From positions 1,488,001 to 1,552,000 of the forward strand of contig NZ_CP117866.1 in assembly GCF_028736035.1 (NCBI RefSeq): a stretch of DNA of 64,000 nucleotides, read 5' to 3'. The translations under genes and the position numbers were made by a program. How positions within the stretch are numbered: position 1 is the first letter of the stretch; the number at the start of each line of letters is the position of its first letter. Positions 1 to 8,496 of the stretch are shown here, in pieces. The DNA comes from Streptomyces sp. T12 (lineage in GTDB: Bacteria; Actinomycetota; Actinomycetes; Streptomycetales; Streptomycetaceae). The notes beneath the pieces were generated by a model. The model was not told the DNA's origin. It did not search any database and saw only the letters and a program-made list of their open reading frames with translations.

Positions 1-501
1 GAACTGGCCGGCGACCAGTGGAACGAGGGCGACGTGTCCTGCTCGGTGGTGCGCCGGGTCGCGCTGCCGGACGCGTTCTTCGCGCTGGACGGTCTGCTGG
101 AGACGTTCCTGACGGTGCTCGACGAGTTCGGTGCGTTCCCGGCGGTCGTGGCGCGTGAACTGGACCGTTACCTGCCGTTCCTCGCCACCACCAAGGTGCT
201 GATGGGCGCGGTGCGCGCGGGCGTGGGCCGTGAGCTGGCGCACGAGGCGATCAAGGAGAACGCCGTCGCCTCCGCGCTGGCGATGCGCGAGCAGGGCGCC
301 GAGCGCAACGAACTGCTCGACAAGCTCGCCGCCGACGAGCGCATCCCGCTCGACCGCGACCAGCTGGACGCGCTGATGGCCGACAAGCTGTCCTTCACGG
401 GCGCCGCGGCCGACCAGGTCGGCGTCGTCGTGGGCCGCATCGAGGAGATCGTGAAGCAGCGCCCCGAGGCCGCGGGGTACACGCCCGGGGCGATCCTCTG
501 A
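1..501 (+). CDS. purB: Adenylosuccinate lyase, C-terminal part (partial at window start)
   Basis: Frame 1 is open from the first base and encodes the last 166 residues of adenylosuccinate lyase; the start lies outside the window. The enzyme splits adenylosuccinate and SAICAR with release of fumarate in purine synthesis. The visible part matches the family's C-terminal helical region, including the segments RRVALPDAFFALDGLLETF and HEAIKENAV. The stop TGA at 499-501 overlaps a CTG that could start the next gene, so the two are probably co-transcribed. Identity rests on family recall of this C-terminal pattern; the catalytic signature loop is upstream of the window. Confidence 0.9.
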   Translation, partial: ELAGDQWNEGDVSCSVVRRVALPDAFFALDGLLETFLTVLDEFGAFPAVVARELDRYLPFLATTKVLMGAVRAGVGRELAHEAIKENAVASALAMREQGAERNELLDKLAADERIPLDRDQLDALMADKLSFTGAAADQVGVVVGRIEEIVKQRPEAAGYTPGAIL

Positions 502-521
502 CGCGTTTCACCGCAAAGGAG

Positions 522-1046
522 TTGGAGGCCGCTCGCGACCGTCTGGTGCCGGACGTCGTCGCGAACGGCCTCCACGTGCTGTTCTGTGGCATCAACCCCG
601 GTCTGATGACGGCCGCGACCGGCCATCACTTCGCCCGCCCCGGCAACCGTTTCTGGCCGGTCCTGCACCTGTCCGGTTTCACGCCGAGGCTCATGAAGCC
701 GTCGGAACAGGGTGAGTTGCCGTCCTACGGGCTCGGCATCACGAACGTCGTCGCGCGGGCGACCGCGCGGGCCGACGAGCTGAGCGCCGAGGAGTACCGC
801 GAGGGCGGGCGGCTGCTGGCGGCGAAGGTGACGCGGCTACGGCCGCGGTGGCTGGCCGTGGTGGGCGTCACCGCGTATCGGGCCGCCTTCGACGACCGCA
901 AGGCTCAGGTCGGCCCGCAGGAGCGGGCGATCGGGGACACGCACGTGTGGGTGCTGCCGAATCCCAGCGGGCTGAACGCGCATTGGACGGCGGCGACGAT
1001 GGCGGAGGAGTTCGCGCGGTTGCGGGTGGCGGCGGAAGAGGGCTGA
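522..1046 (+). CDS. mug: G/U mismatch-specific uracil DNA glycosylase
   Basis: Encodes a Mug/TDG-type glycosylase that removes uracil or other bases from G:U and G:T mismatches, starting base-excision repair. The family hallmark GINPGLMTAATGHHFARPGN is near residue 23, and the second active-site motif NPSGLNAH is near residue 146. The listed start is TTG 522, but an AAGGAG lies directly against it, too close for a ribosome site. In-frame CTG 498, overlapping the purB stop and adding an N-terminus LTRFTAKE, is the likelier natural start. Short spacing to purB suggests one transcript. Confidence 0.88.
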   Translation: MEAARDRLVPDVVANGLHVLFCGINPGLMTAATGHHFARPGNRFWPVLHLSGFTPRLMKPSEQGELPSYGLGITNVVARATARADELSAEEYREGGRLLAAKVTRLRPRWLAVVGVTAYRAAFDDRKAQVGPQERAIGDTHVWVLPNPSGLNAHWTAATMAEEFARLRVAAEEG

Positions 1047-1050
1047 CGAG

Positions 1051-1479
1051 TCACGGTGGGTCGACTGCCGTGACTACGGCCATGAGCTTCACGTCATCGG
1101 CCTCGTCCCGGTCGGCGACAACGACTGCGACCCAACGACCTGTTCCCTGTGCTTCCCAGAGGTAGGCCAAGCGGGCGCGGGCGCTGAGCGAGGCCCAGGG
1201 CTCGGGTATCTCCTCCTGTGCGGTGCGCAGCACTATGGTCTGCAGGTTGTAGGGATGCGTCTCTCCCCAGCGGGGCGCGAACTGCTCGTACAGGGCGTCG
1301 CGGTACTTCTCGCACTGCTCCACCGTCGCCGCACGCGTCCCACAGTCACCCTGACTGCTCTCCAACACCACGACGTGGTAGCCGGGTCCGCTCCCGCCTC
1401 CGTCACACGAGGTGTGCTCCGCCGCGAACGGGCGGAAGCACAGCTCGTCGACGAGGGCGATGTGCCGTGCGATGTCCAT
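1051..1479 (-). CDS. Hypothetical protein conserved in Streptomyces (142 aa)
   Basis: A 142-residue soluble acidic protein with no catalytic motif I recognise. It contains a Cys pair (TSCDGGGSGPGYHVVVLESS and QGDCGTRAA), a tyrosine-rich centre and an acidic tail around DRDEADDVKLMAVV. I recall similar proteins in other streptomycetes but no function. The frame is open far upstream, but that part is antisense to or out of frame with the neighbouring ABC genes. ATG 1479 is chosen because homologues begin here and because a promoter-like element ends 8 nt before it, suggesting leaderless mRNA. It converges on mug with a 4-nt gap. Confidence 0.72.
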   Translation of the reverse strand: MDIARHIALVDELCFRPFAAEHTSCDGGGSGPGYHVVVLESSQGDCGTRAATVEQCEKYRDALYEQFAPRWGETHPYNLQTIVLRTAQEEIPEPWASLSARARLAYLWEAQGTGRWVAVVVADRDEADDVKLMAVVTAVDPP

Positions 1480-1486
1480 GTGGTCC

Positions 1487-1509
1487 AGTAAACCCGGCCC
1501 CACTGACAA
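1487..1509 (-). promoter_or_regulatory. RecA-NDp/PafBC-like promoter of the 1051-1479 gene
   Basis: On the minus strand TTGTCAGTG (1509-1501) is followed after 8 nt by TTTACT (1492-1487). The DNA-damage promoter consensus of mycobacteria and relatives is TTGTCRGTG-N8-TANNNT. The 9-mer is exact; the second base of the -10 element deviates. The ATG begins 8 nt after the element, as in a leaderless transcript. Confidence 0.45.
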
Positions 1510-1520
1510 TTGGCGTGCCG

Positions 1521-2246
1521 TCAGGCGTCCCGTCGCCGCACGCTCCACGCCCCCGCCAGCAACGCGGCCCCCGTCCACAGAGCGGTCACCGTCAGTCCCG
1601 ACCACGGCCCGAGGGTGCCGTCGTAGGTCTGGTGAAGGACGATCTGCCCCGCCCTGTCCGGCAGGAAGTCCGCGACGGTGCCCGCGGCGTCGCCGATCAC
1701 GAACGACACCACGAGGATGAACGGGATCAGAATGGACAGCGTGGCGACACCGCTGCGCAGCAGGGCGGTGAGGCCGGCCGCGAACAAGGCCATCAGCATG
1801 AGATAGATGCCGCAGCCCACCACCCCGCGCACCTGCTCGGCCACGGTGAGCCCGCTCGCGGCGGAGCCGAGTCCCGCCCGTGCCACGACGAGCGCGGTGA
1901 AGGCGGTGACCAGTCCGACGAGCAGGGTCGGCACGGCGATGGCCGTCACCTTGGCGGCGAACCACCGTCCACGCTGCGGGACCGCGGCGAGCGAGAGCCG
2001 GAGCGCACCGCCGTGGTACTCCGCCGACACAGCCATCGCGCCGAAGGAGATGGCCGCGATCTGGCCCGGCAGGACACCGGACAGCGCCATGAAGAGAGCG
2101 TCGAACTCCGGGTCGGAGTCCTCGGAGACACCGGCCATGGCGGAGAACGCTGTGGTCACGGCGAACAGTGCCAGCAGCGCTCCCGGGAGCGATCGCAGCG
2201 TACGGATCTTGAGCCACTCCGTGTGGAGCACGGGTGCGAATGCCAT
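1521..2246 (-). CDS. ABC-2 type transporter permease
   Basis: A 241-residue integral membrane protein with about six hydrophobic helices, typical of ABC-2 permeases that work with a separate ATPase as a 2+2 exporter. The N-terminus HTEWLKIRTLRSLPGALLAL is the usual cytoplasmic lead-in of this family, and the C-terminus WSVRRRDA is the usual basic tail. Its start is 2 nt after the stop of the ATPase gene, so translation is coupled. The diverging sensor kinase/regulator pair is a common arrangement for exporters induced by peptide or envelope stress. The substrate cannot be told. Confidence 0.85.
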   Translation of the reverse strand: MAFAPVLHTEWLKIRTLRSLPGALLALFAVTTAFSAMAGVSEDSDPEFDALFMALSGVLPGQIAAISFGAMAVSAEYHGGALRLSLAAVPQRGRWFAAKVTAIAVPTLLVGLVTAFTALVVARAGLGSAASGLTVAEQVRGVVGCGIYLMLMALFAAGLTALLRSGVATLSILIPFILVVSFVIGDAAGTVADFLPDRAGQIVLHQTYDGTLGPWSGLTVTALWTGAALLAGAWSVRRRDA

Positions 2247-2248
2247 GG

Positions 2249-3169
2249 TCAGGCCTCCTGCGACGGTGCGGTGAACTCGGCCTCGGTCGCGGTCAGGTCC
2301 AGATAGGCCTGCTCCAACGTGCCTTCTTCCGCCGCGAGTTCGAGGACGGGGACGCCTGCCTGGGAGATCAGGCGGCCGATGTCGTCCACGCGCGCGTGGT
2401 GCACGCTCCAGTGCCCGTCCTCGTGCTGGACGGCATCGTGGCCGTGTCGGGCGAGGGCGGTCTTGAGGGCGGTGGCGTCCGTGGTGCGGATGCGGACGCG
2501 GGGTTCCACGCGCGCGTGGATGAACTCCCGCATCGGGGTGTCGGCCAGCAGGCGACCCCGGCCGAGGACCACGAGGCGGTCGGCGAAGGACGCGGTCTCG
2601 TTCATGAGGTGGCTGGAGACCAGGACCGTGCGCCCCTCCCCCGCGAGGCGACGCAGCAACTGGCGTATCCAGATGATGCCTTCGGGGTCGAGGCCGTTGG
2701 ACGGCTCGTCGAGCATGACCACCTCAGGGTCGCCGAGGAGGGCGGCGGCGATGCCGAGCCGCTGGCGCATGCCCAGGGAGTACGTCTTCACCCGCCGACG
2801 CGCGACCGACGCGAGGCCCGTCTCCTCCAGCACCTCGTCGACCCTGCGGTTCGGGATGCGGTTGCTCGCGGCCAGGACACGCAGATGGTCACGAGCGGTG
2901 CGGGAGCCGTGCGCGGCCTGGGCGTCGAGCAACGCGCCCACATGGCGCAGGGGTTCGTGGAGCGTCGCGTAGGCGCGGCCGCCGATCGTGGCGGTTCCGG
3001 AGGTCGGCCGGTCCAGGCCGAGCACGAGCCGCATGGTGGTGGACTTCCCGGCGCCGTTGGGGCCGAGAAAGCCGGTGACGCGGCCGGGCTCGACGTGGAA
3101 GGTGAGGTGGTCCACGGCCCGGCGGGCGCCGTACTCCTTGGTGAGGTCTTGGACGTCGATGCTGGTCAT
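2249..3169 (-). CDS. ABC transporter ATP-binding protein
   Basis: A 306-residue ATPase of the DrrA/BcrA-like exporter class. Walker A GPNGAGKST is near residues 36-44, the Q-loop follows, the signature LGMRQRLG is near residue 132, and Walker B VVMLDEPSNGLDPEG is followed by the switch histidine SSHLMNE. The C-terminal extension of about 90 residues ending in EQAYLDLTATEAEF is typical of drug and peptide exporters. It is first in a two-gene operon with the permease and diverges from the sensor kinase across about 108 bp. Confidence 0.9.
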   Translation of the reverse strand: MTSIDVQDLTKEYGARRAVDHLTFHVEPGRVTGFLGPNGAGKSTTMRLVLGLDRPTSGTATIGGRAYATLHEPLRHVGALLDAQAAHGSRTARDHLRVLAASNRIPNRRVDEVLEETGLASVARRRVKTYSLGMRQRLGIAAALLGDPEVVMLDEPSNGLDPEGIIWIRQLLRRLAGEGRTVLVSSHLMNETASFADRLVVLGRGRLLADTPMREFIHARVEPRVRIRTTDATALKTALARHGHDAVQHEDGHWSVHHARVDDIGRLISQAGVPVLELAAEEGTLEQAYLDLTATEAEFTAPSQEA

Positions 3170-3248
3170 GGCAGCAGCCTGGCCGTTCGTGACGGGTCAG
3201 GGACTCCCCCGCCCGAGGAGATCGTCTCCCCCGTGCGGGGGAGGTCCG

Positions 3249-3271
3249 TTGTCAGTGGTGGCTGGCACGAT
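3249..3271 (+). promoter_or_regulatory. RecA-NDp/PafBC-like promoter of the sensor kinase gene
   Basis: TTGTCAGTG (3249-3257), 8 nt, then CACGAT (3266-3271). The 9-mer matches the TTGTCRGTG-N8-TANNNT consensus exactly; the -10 has C for the first T. The kinase ATG at 3278 is 7 nt past the element, the same geometry as at 13741-13770, which implies a leaderless transcript. Confidence 0.5.
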
Positions 3272-3277
3272 GACGAA

Positions 3278-4447
3278 ATGGTCCGCTTGCTGCGCCCGTT
3301 CGGCCGGGCGGTGACGTACACACGATTGCTGCATCTGTTCATCGCCATCGTGTGGCCGTCGATGTTGCTGTTCATCCAGGAAGCGTGGTGGACCTGGGTG
3401 TTGGCGGCCGTGCTGCTCGCCCCCGCCGGGCTGGTGCCCGCGATGCGCACCGTGGAGGGGCTGCAGGCAAGGCTGCTGCTGACCGGTCACCGGCACGACA
3501 GTGCGAGCACCGACATCGTCGTCGCGCCGTCCGCCTCCTGGAGTGACCGCGGGCGGCTTGTCGTGTGGCTGGAGGCGCGGCTCCTGCTCGGCTGCGCGAC
3601 CTCGATGTTCACCGTCCAACTGCTGATCGCCTCGGTGGACTTGGTGTTGTCGGGGCTCGGCCGCGGCGCCGAGGGAAGCGTGCTGCTCCACCTCGACGGC
3701 CACCACTGGTGGCACGTCCTGCTCGCGCCCGTGGCGCTGGTCGCGCTGGCGCTGACCGTGGTCGGCTCGGGCCGGCTCATCACCGCTCTCGCCCACCGGC
3801 TCCTGGGCCCCTCCCCCGCCGAGCGCCTGGCCGCCCTGGAGGAGCGCACCGAGCAGCTTCTGGAGCGCACCCGCATCGCCCGCGAACTCCACGACTCCAT
3901 CGGCCATGCCCTGACCGTGGCCGTGGTGCAGGCGGGTGCCGCGCGGGCGGCGGGCGACCCCGCCTTCACCGACCGGGCGTTGGACGCCATCGAGGAGACC
4001 GGCCGGGCCGCGCTGGAGGACCTGGAGCGTGTCCTCGGCATCCTGCGCGAGTCCGAGCGCCCGGTCAGCAGCAGGCCGACGCTCACGGACGCCGACCGTC
4101 TGCTGGAGTCCGCGCGTGCCTCCGGCGCGAAGGTCGACGTCGACCTGACCGGGCCGTTGGACACGGTGCCGGGCCCGGTCTCCCGCGAGGGCTACCGCAT
4201 CCTCCAGGAGTCGCTGACCAATGTGCTGCGGCACGCGGGCGCCGTCCCGGTGCGGATCCGCATCGAGGTCACGGACGGCACCCTCGGCCTGGAGGTCCGC
4301 AATCCGCTCACCGCCGACATACCCGGGCCCGGCAGAGGCAGCGGCTTGCGCGGGATACGCGAGCGCGCGGCCCTGCTGGGCGGACGCGCGCGGACCGGTC
4401 CCGCCGAAGGTGACTGGCAGGTACATGTGGAGCTGCCCCTCGGTTGA
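3278..4447 (+). CDS. Sensor histidine kinase, NarL/DesK type
   Basis: A 389-residue membrane sensor. About four hydrophobic helices occupy residues 10-55, 105-130 and 145-180. The HisKA_3 dimerisation motif is [15 protein letters not shown] with the phospho-accepting His near residue 208, followed by an HATPase domain with N-box [12 protein letters not shown] and G-box [16 protein letters not shown]. It would autophosphorylate and pass phosphate to the regulator 14 nt downstream. The open frame runs about 1 kb further upstream through the ABC gene's antisense strand, but ATG 3278 fits the promoter and the family. The divergent ABC exporter is its likely target. Confidence 0.88.
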   Translation: MVRLLRPFGRAVTYTRLLHLFIAIVWPSMLLFIQEAWWTWVLAAVLLAPAGLVPAMRTVEGLQARLLLTGHRHDSASTDIVVAPSASWSDRGRLVVWLEARLLLGCATSMFTVQLLIASVDLVLSGLGRGAEGSVLLHLDGHHWWHVLLAPVALVALALTVVGSGRLITALAHRLLGPSPAERLAALEERTEQLLERTRIARELHDSIGHALTVAVVQAGAARAAGDPAFTDRALDAIEETGRAALEDLERVLGILRESERPVSSRPTLTDADRLLESARASGAKVDVDLTGPLDTVPGPVSREGYRILQESLTNVLRHAGAVPVRIRIEVTDGTLGLEVRNPLTADIPGPGRGSGLRGIRERAALLGGRARTGPAEGDWQVHVELPLG

Positions 4448-4461
4448 TCTACGCTGACCGG

Positions 4462-5124
4462 ATGCCGGTCACCGTTCTCCTCGTCGACGACGAACCCCTC
4501 GTACGCGCCGGTCTGCGGGCGGTGTTGGAGGCGCAGCCCGACATCGAGGTCGTCGGGGAGGCGGCCGACGGGGCGGCGGTGATTCCGCTGGTGCGGCAGC
4601 TGCGGCCGGACGTGGTCGCCATGGACGTACGGATGCCGCTGCTGGACGGGATCGAGGCCACGCGCGCGGTGCTGCGGACGGTCGACGAGCCGCCGAAGAT
4701 CGTCGTCATCACGACCTTCGAGAACGACGAGTACGTGTACGAGGCGCTGCGGGCCGGCGCCGACGGCTTCCTGCTGAAGCGGGCCCGGCCGGCCGAGATC
4801 GTGCACGCGGTGCGGCTGGTGGCCGAGGGCGAGTCGCTGCTGTTCCCCGCCTCGGTGCGGCAGCTCGCCGCACAGTACGGCGACGACGGCGGGAACCGGG
4901 CGGCGCGCGCCGTACTGGAGCGGGCCCGGCTGACCGAGCGGGAGGCCGAGGTGCTGCGGCTGATGGCGCGCGGCCTGTCGAACGCGGAGATCGCCGCCCG
5001 GCTGGTCGTCGGCACGGAGACGGTGAAGTCGCATGTGAGTGCCGTCCTGGCCAAACTCGGGGCGCGGGATCGCACGCAAGCGGTGATCACGGCGTACGAG
5101 TCGGGGTTCGTGGCGCCGGGGTGA
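4462..5124 (+). CDS. Response regulator, NarL/FixJ family
   Basis: A 220-residue regulator with an N-terminal receiver (acidic pair LLVDDEP, phospho-acceptor Asp in VAMDVRMP near residue 53, conserved Lys in FLLKRARP) and a C-terminal LuxR-type helix-turn-helix ([20 protein letters not shown] through [13 protein letters not shown]). It is the partner of the kinase 14 nt upstream. ATG 4462 is preferred over an upstream in-frame start because it gives the canonical [11 protein letters not shown] receiver N-terminus. It likely controls the neighbouring ABC-2 exporter operon. Confidence 0.9.
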   Translation: MPVTVLLVDDEPLVRAGLRAVLEAQPDIEVVGEAADGAAVIPLVRQLRPDVVAMDVRMPLLDGIEATRAVLRTVDEPPKIVVITTFENDEYVYEALRAGADGFLLKRARPAEIVHAVRLVAEGESLLFPASVRQLAAQYGDDGGNRAARAVLERARLTEREAEVLRLMARGLSNAEIAARLVVGTETVKSHVSAVLAKLGARDRTQAVITAYESGFVAPG

Positions 5125-5279
5125 TCCGGGCCGGCGGGGCGAGCGGCGTGGCCCGACGGCCGGTTCGGCGGTGCCGGTGAACGGACCGGTCAGTAGGCGG
5201 GAGGGTGCCCACCCCTCGCCCGCGCCCGCCCCGGCGAGTAGCATCCGCCCAACATGCGCACGAGCTGGGAGGACGGACG

Positions 5280-6437
5280 TTGGGGCAGCTGACCGGCGGG
5301 GATCCCTCGCTGCTGCGAAGGATCAATTCCGCGGTGGTGCTGCACGCGCTGCGTGCCACGGACGCCGCGACACTGACGGAGATCACCCGGGTCACCGGGC
5401 TGTCCCGCCCGACGGTCGAGGGCGTCGTCGAGGGCCTCATCGAGGCGGGTTACGTCGTCGAGAAGGCCGCCGACGAGAGTGTCGTACGGCGCCAGGGGCG
5501 GCCCGCGCGACGGTTCCGGTTCCGGGCCGAGGCCGGTCATCTGCTGGGCGTGGACATCGGGTCGCATCGGGTCGCGGCGCTCCTCGCCGACCTGGACGGC
5601 CGGGTGCTCGGCTCCATCGCGAAGGACGTCGACGAGACGGCTCCGGCCGACGAGCGGCTCGAACGGCTGCGTACCGCGGTCGCCGAACTGCTGCGCCGGG
5701 CCGGTGTCGCACGCAGCTCGCTGCGGGCCGTGGGCGTCGCGACGCCGGGCATCGTCGAGGCGGACGGCACCGTGCGGCTCGGCGCCGCGCTGCCCGAGTG
5801 GACGGGGTTGCGGCTGGGCGAGCGGCTGAGCCGGTCCTTCAAGTGCCCGGTGCTGGTGGAGAACGACGCCAACGCGGCGGCGGTGGCCGAGCACTGGAAG
5901 GGATCGGCCACCGAGTCCGACGATGTCGTGTTCGTGCTGGCCGGGCTGAGCCCGGGCGCCGGGTCGCTGATCGGCGGGCAACTGCACCGGGGCTTCGGCG
6001 GGGCGGCCGGCGAGATCGGCGCGTTGCATCTGCTGGGTCGTGAGGCGACTCCGGAGACCCTGCTGTCCACCACGGACGAGCCGCTGCGGCCCCTCGACGA
6101 GCACGCCGTCGCGGAGGTCTTCGCGCAGGCCCGAGAGGGCGACCAGGGGGCCCGCGCGGCCGTCGACCGCTTCATCCAGCGTCTCGTCCACGACGTGGCC
6201 GCCCTCGTCCTCGCCCTCGACCCCGAGCTGGTCGTCGTCGGCGGCTGGGCGGCCGGGCTGGACGGTGTACTGGAGCCCCTGCGGCGCGAGCTGGCCCGCT
6301 ACTGCCTGCGCCCGCCGAAGGTCGCCCTGTCCCTGCTCGGCGAGGCGGCGGTGGCGACGGGCGCGCTGCGGCTGGCTCTCGACCATGTGGAGGAGCAGCT
6401 GTTCGCGGTGGAGGGGACGGTGACGGCGCGGCGCTGA
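5280..6437 (+). CDS. ROK-family transcriptional regulator
   Basis: A 385-residue regulator: N-terminal winged helix (TLTEITRVTGLSRPTVEGVV) then a ROK sugar-kinase-like fold with the ATP/sugar segments LGVDIGSHRVAALLADLDG, VATPGIVEADG and ENDANAAA. Such proteins usually sense a sugar or phosphosugar. TTG 5280 is chosen because GGAGGACGG precedes it at good distance and homologues begin GQLTGGDPSLLRRINSAVV. The zinc-site motif of typical ROK proteins (CGxxGCxE) is absent; the equivalent segment reads GEIGALHLLGREATPE. A TAGCAT at about 5239 could be its -10. No sugar operon is adjacent. Confidence 0.85.
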   Translation: MGQLTGGDPSLLRRINSAVVLHALRATDAATLTEITRVTGLSRPTVEGVVEGLIEAGYVVEKAADESVVRRQGRPARRFRFRAEAGHLLGVDIGSHRVAALLADLDGRVLGSIAKDVDETAPADERLERLRTAVAELLRRAGVARSSLRAVGVATPGIVEADGTVRLGAALPEWTGLRLGERLSRSFKCPVLVENDANAAAVAEHWKGSATESDDVVFVLAGLSPGAGSLIGGQLHRGFGGAAGEIGALHLLGREATPETLLSTTDEPLRPLDEHAVAEVFAQAREGDQGARAAVDRFIQRLVHDVAALVLALDPELVVVGGWAAGLDGVLEPLRRELARYCLRPPKVALSLLGEAAVATGALRLALDHVEEQLFAVEGTVTARR

Positions 6438-6547
6438 CGCGCTCGGAGGTCAGCCGCCGGACCGCCCCGGTGCAGTGCCAGGTGTGCTGGTGAACGCGTC
6501 GCGCCCCGGAGTGGCTCCGGGGTGCGAGGCATGTGCCGGTACGGCGG

Positions 6548-7309
6548 TCAGGACGCCCGGCGTTCCGGGTCCTGGTGGATCTCCACGCCGCCGGAGTCAC
6601 CGAAGGTCAGCCGGCACGTGTCCGCGCGGTAGGTGGCGACGGAGAGCGCCGCGGTGCGGCCCTCGGCGATGTAGCGGGTGGTCACGACGAGGACGGGCGC
6701 CCCCGGCAGACGGTCCAGCTCCTTGGCGTCGTCGGCGCGGGCCGAGCCCAGCTCGACGGCGTTCTCCTGGCCCTCCAGTTCCCGGCGCTGCAGCTCGCGC
6801 AGCACGGCACGCGCGCGTGCCGCTCCGGACGGGGTGTCGATGGCGGAGAGGTCGGGCACCGACGACTGCGGGATGTACAGCAGCTCGGCGGCGACGGGCT
6901 GCCCGTGCGTCACGCGGGAGCGGCGCACGATGTGCACGGGCTCGTCCCGGCCGCTCTCCAGGGCGTCGGCGACGGACGCGGGCGGAGCCGCCAGTGCGCA
7001 GTCCACGGGCTGCCAGACGTCGTCGGCCGCACCCGGCCAGGCGTGCTGCTCGGTGCCGACGGCGACTCCCACGCGCGGCGGCGCGACGGTCGTACCGACA
7101 CCGCGGCGGCGCTGCAGCCTGCCTTCCAGTTCGAGCTGTTCCAGTGCCTGGCGGAGTGTGGCCCGGGCGACGCCGAAGCGGGCGGCCAGGTCGCGCTCGT
7201 TGGGCAGGATCTCGCCCACGGAGAACTCGGATTCCAGTGCCTCAGTGAGCACGGTCCTCAGGTGCCAGTACTTCGGTTCCGGCACCGATTCCAGCTGCGT
7301 GGTCCCCAC
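6548..7309 (-). CDS. GntR/HutC-family transcriptional regulator
   Basis: A 253-residue regulator. The winged helix at about residues 15-75 includes LPNERDLAARFGVARATLRQ and GRLQRRRGVGT, and the C-terminal UTRA ligand domain contains EPVHIVRRSRVTHGQPVAAE. The family represses genes for sugar, amino-sugar or histidine use and binds palindromes of TGGTC-NN-GACCA type. Such a site lies about 100 bp upstream of its start (7407-7420), so autoregulation or control by a related HutC regulator is plausible. It is monocistronic; neighbours give no clue to ligand. Confidence 0.88.
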   Translation of the reverse strand: MGTTQLESVPEPKYWHLRTVLTEALESEFSVGEILPNERDLAARFGVARATLRQALEQLELEGRLQRRRGVGTTVAPPRVGVAVGTEQHAWPGAADDVWQPVDCALAAPPASVADALESGRDEPVHIVRRSRVTHGQPVAAELLYIPQSSVPDLSAIDTPSGAARARAVLRELQRRELEGQENAVELGSARADDAKELDRLPGAPVLVVTTRYIAEGRTAALSVATYRADTCRLTFGDSGGVEIHQDPERRAS

Positions 7310-7406
7310 CCTGTCCTCCGCAATCGCCGTGGCCCATCGGCGTTTTAGCGCCCTTGTTTATTAAAGGTTGTTTCACTTCTCTGCGACCATAGGGCGGCCC
7401 TGAGGG

Positions 7407-7420
7407 TTGGTCAAGACCAA
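7407..7420. promoter_or_regulatory. DasR/HutC-type palindromic operator (dre-like)
   Basis: TTGGTCAAGACCAA is a perfect 6-bp inverted repeat around a 2-nt centre. It agrees with the core TGGTC-NN-GACCA of the DasR-responsive element known in Streptomyces. It lies upstream of the GntR gene (start 7309) and downstream of the sigma gene stop, close to the AT-rich stretch 7340-7375 that probably holds the GntR promoter. Confidence 0.55.
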
Positions 7421-7480
7421 TAGCCGGGAACGTTCACGGCGGCGGCGCGCGCCGCCGCGTCCGTGACGCGGCGGCGGGAT

Positions 7481-8365
7481 CTACTCCGTCGCCAGCGACG
7501 TCAGTTTGTCGGGGTTGCGAATGATGTAAACGGCCTGGACGCGCCCGTCCAGCACGTCCAGCTGGAAGACCGCATCGGGCTTGCCCCCGGACAGGGCCAG
7601 CACCGCGGGTCCGCCGTTGATCTCCAGGAAGCGCCAGGACAGATCGGCAGCGCCCTTGCGCGCGGCGCCTACGATGAAGCGGCCCACCTTGTCGGCCGTC
7701 TCCAGGACCCGCAGCGGCGCCTTGGCCTTCCCTCCGCTGTCGCCCACGAGGCGGACGTCCGGGGCCAGCAGGGACATGAGCCCCTCCAGGTCGCCGCCCG
7801 CGGCCGCGGCCAGGAATCGTTCGGTCAGATCGCGTCGCTGGGTGGGGTCCACCTCGTAGCGCGGCCGCCGCTCGTCGACGTGCTTGCGGGCCCGCCCGGC
7901 CAGCTGCCGCACCGCCGCCTCGCCGCGGTCGAGCATGGTGGCGATCTCGGCGTACGGATAGCCGAAGGCCTCCCTGAGGACGAACACCGCCCGCTCCAGC
8001 GGTGACAGCGACTCCAGGACGACGAGGACGGCGAGGGAGACGGAGTCGACGAGGACGGCCCGCTCCGCACTGTCCGGGACGGTGTGCCCGAAGTCGGTGA
8101 CGTACGGCTCCGGCAGCCAGGGGCCGATATAGGTCTCACCCCGCGCCTTGACCTGGCGCAGCCGGTCGATGGCGAGGCGTGCGGTGATGCGCACCAGGTA
8201 ACCGCGCGGTTCGCGCACCTGTGACCGGTCGGCGCCGGACCAGCGCAACCATGCCTCCTGCACCACGTCCTCGGCGTCGGCCACGCGGCCGAGCATGCGG
8301 TAGGCGACCCCCAGGAGAACGGGGCGGTGCTCTTCGAAGACGTCGGTCTCGGTGTCGGTGGTCAC
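7481..8365 (-). CDS. ECF sigma factor, SigJ/ECF41 group with SnoaL-like C-terminal domain
   Basis: A 294-residue ECF sigma. Region 2 is near residues 10-75 (YRMLGRVADAEDVVQEAWLR), region 4 near 110-165 (LSPLERAVFVLREAFGYPYA), and there is a C-terminal NTF2/SnoaL-like domain. The linker WLPEP, the GDSGGKAKAP segment and the terminal NPDKL are marks of the ECF41 group, whose C-terminal domain modulates activity instead of a separate anti-sigma factor. ECF41 genes usually sit beside an oxidoreductase or carboxymuconolactone decarboxylase; here the divergent neighbour is an alpha/beta hydrolase. GTG start at 8365. Confidence 0.9.
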   Translation of the reverse strand: MTTDTETDVFEEHRPVLLGVAYRMLGRVADAEDVVQEAWLRWSGADRSQVREPRGYLVRITARLAIDRLRQVKARGETYIGPWLPEPYVTDFGHTVPDSAERAVLVDSVSLAVLVVLESLSPLERAVFVLREAFGYPYAEIATMLDRGEAAVRQLAGRARKHVDERRPRYEVDPTQRRDLTERFLAAAAGGDLEGLMSLLAPDVRLVGDSGGKAKAPLRVLETADKVGRFIVGAARKGAADLSWRFLEINGGPAVLALSGGKPDAVFQLDVLDGRVQAVYIIRNPDKLTSLATE

Positions 8366-8496
8366 CTCACCATCCCAGCCGACGCGTCCGGCCGTGTCCA
8401 GGCGAAATCGGCGCCGCCGGGCATGAAGGATTCAATCCCGTGGGGCGCGGGACGCGTTGAGGGGCCATCCGTCTTCCAGGTCGGCGGCCACCAGGG

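Noticed and set aside
2234..3277. N-terminal 348-codon extension of the sensor kinase frame
   Set aside because: This part is antisense to the ABC ATPase gene and lacks homology; the kinase starts at 3278.
8340..8365. TGTCGGTG near the sigma gene start as another PafBC promoter
   Set aside because: It is within coding sequence and no TANNNT follows at the right spacing.
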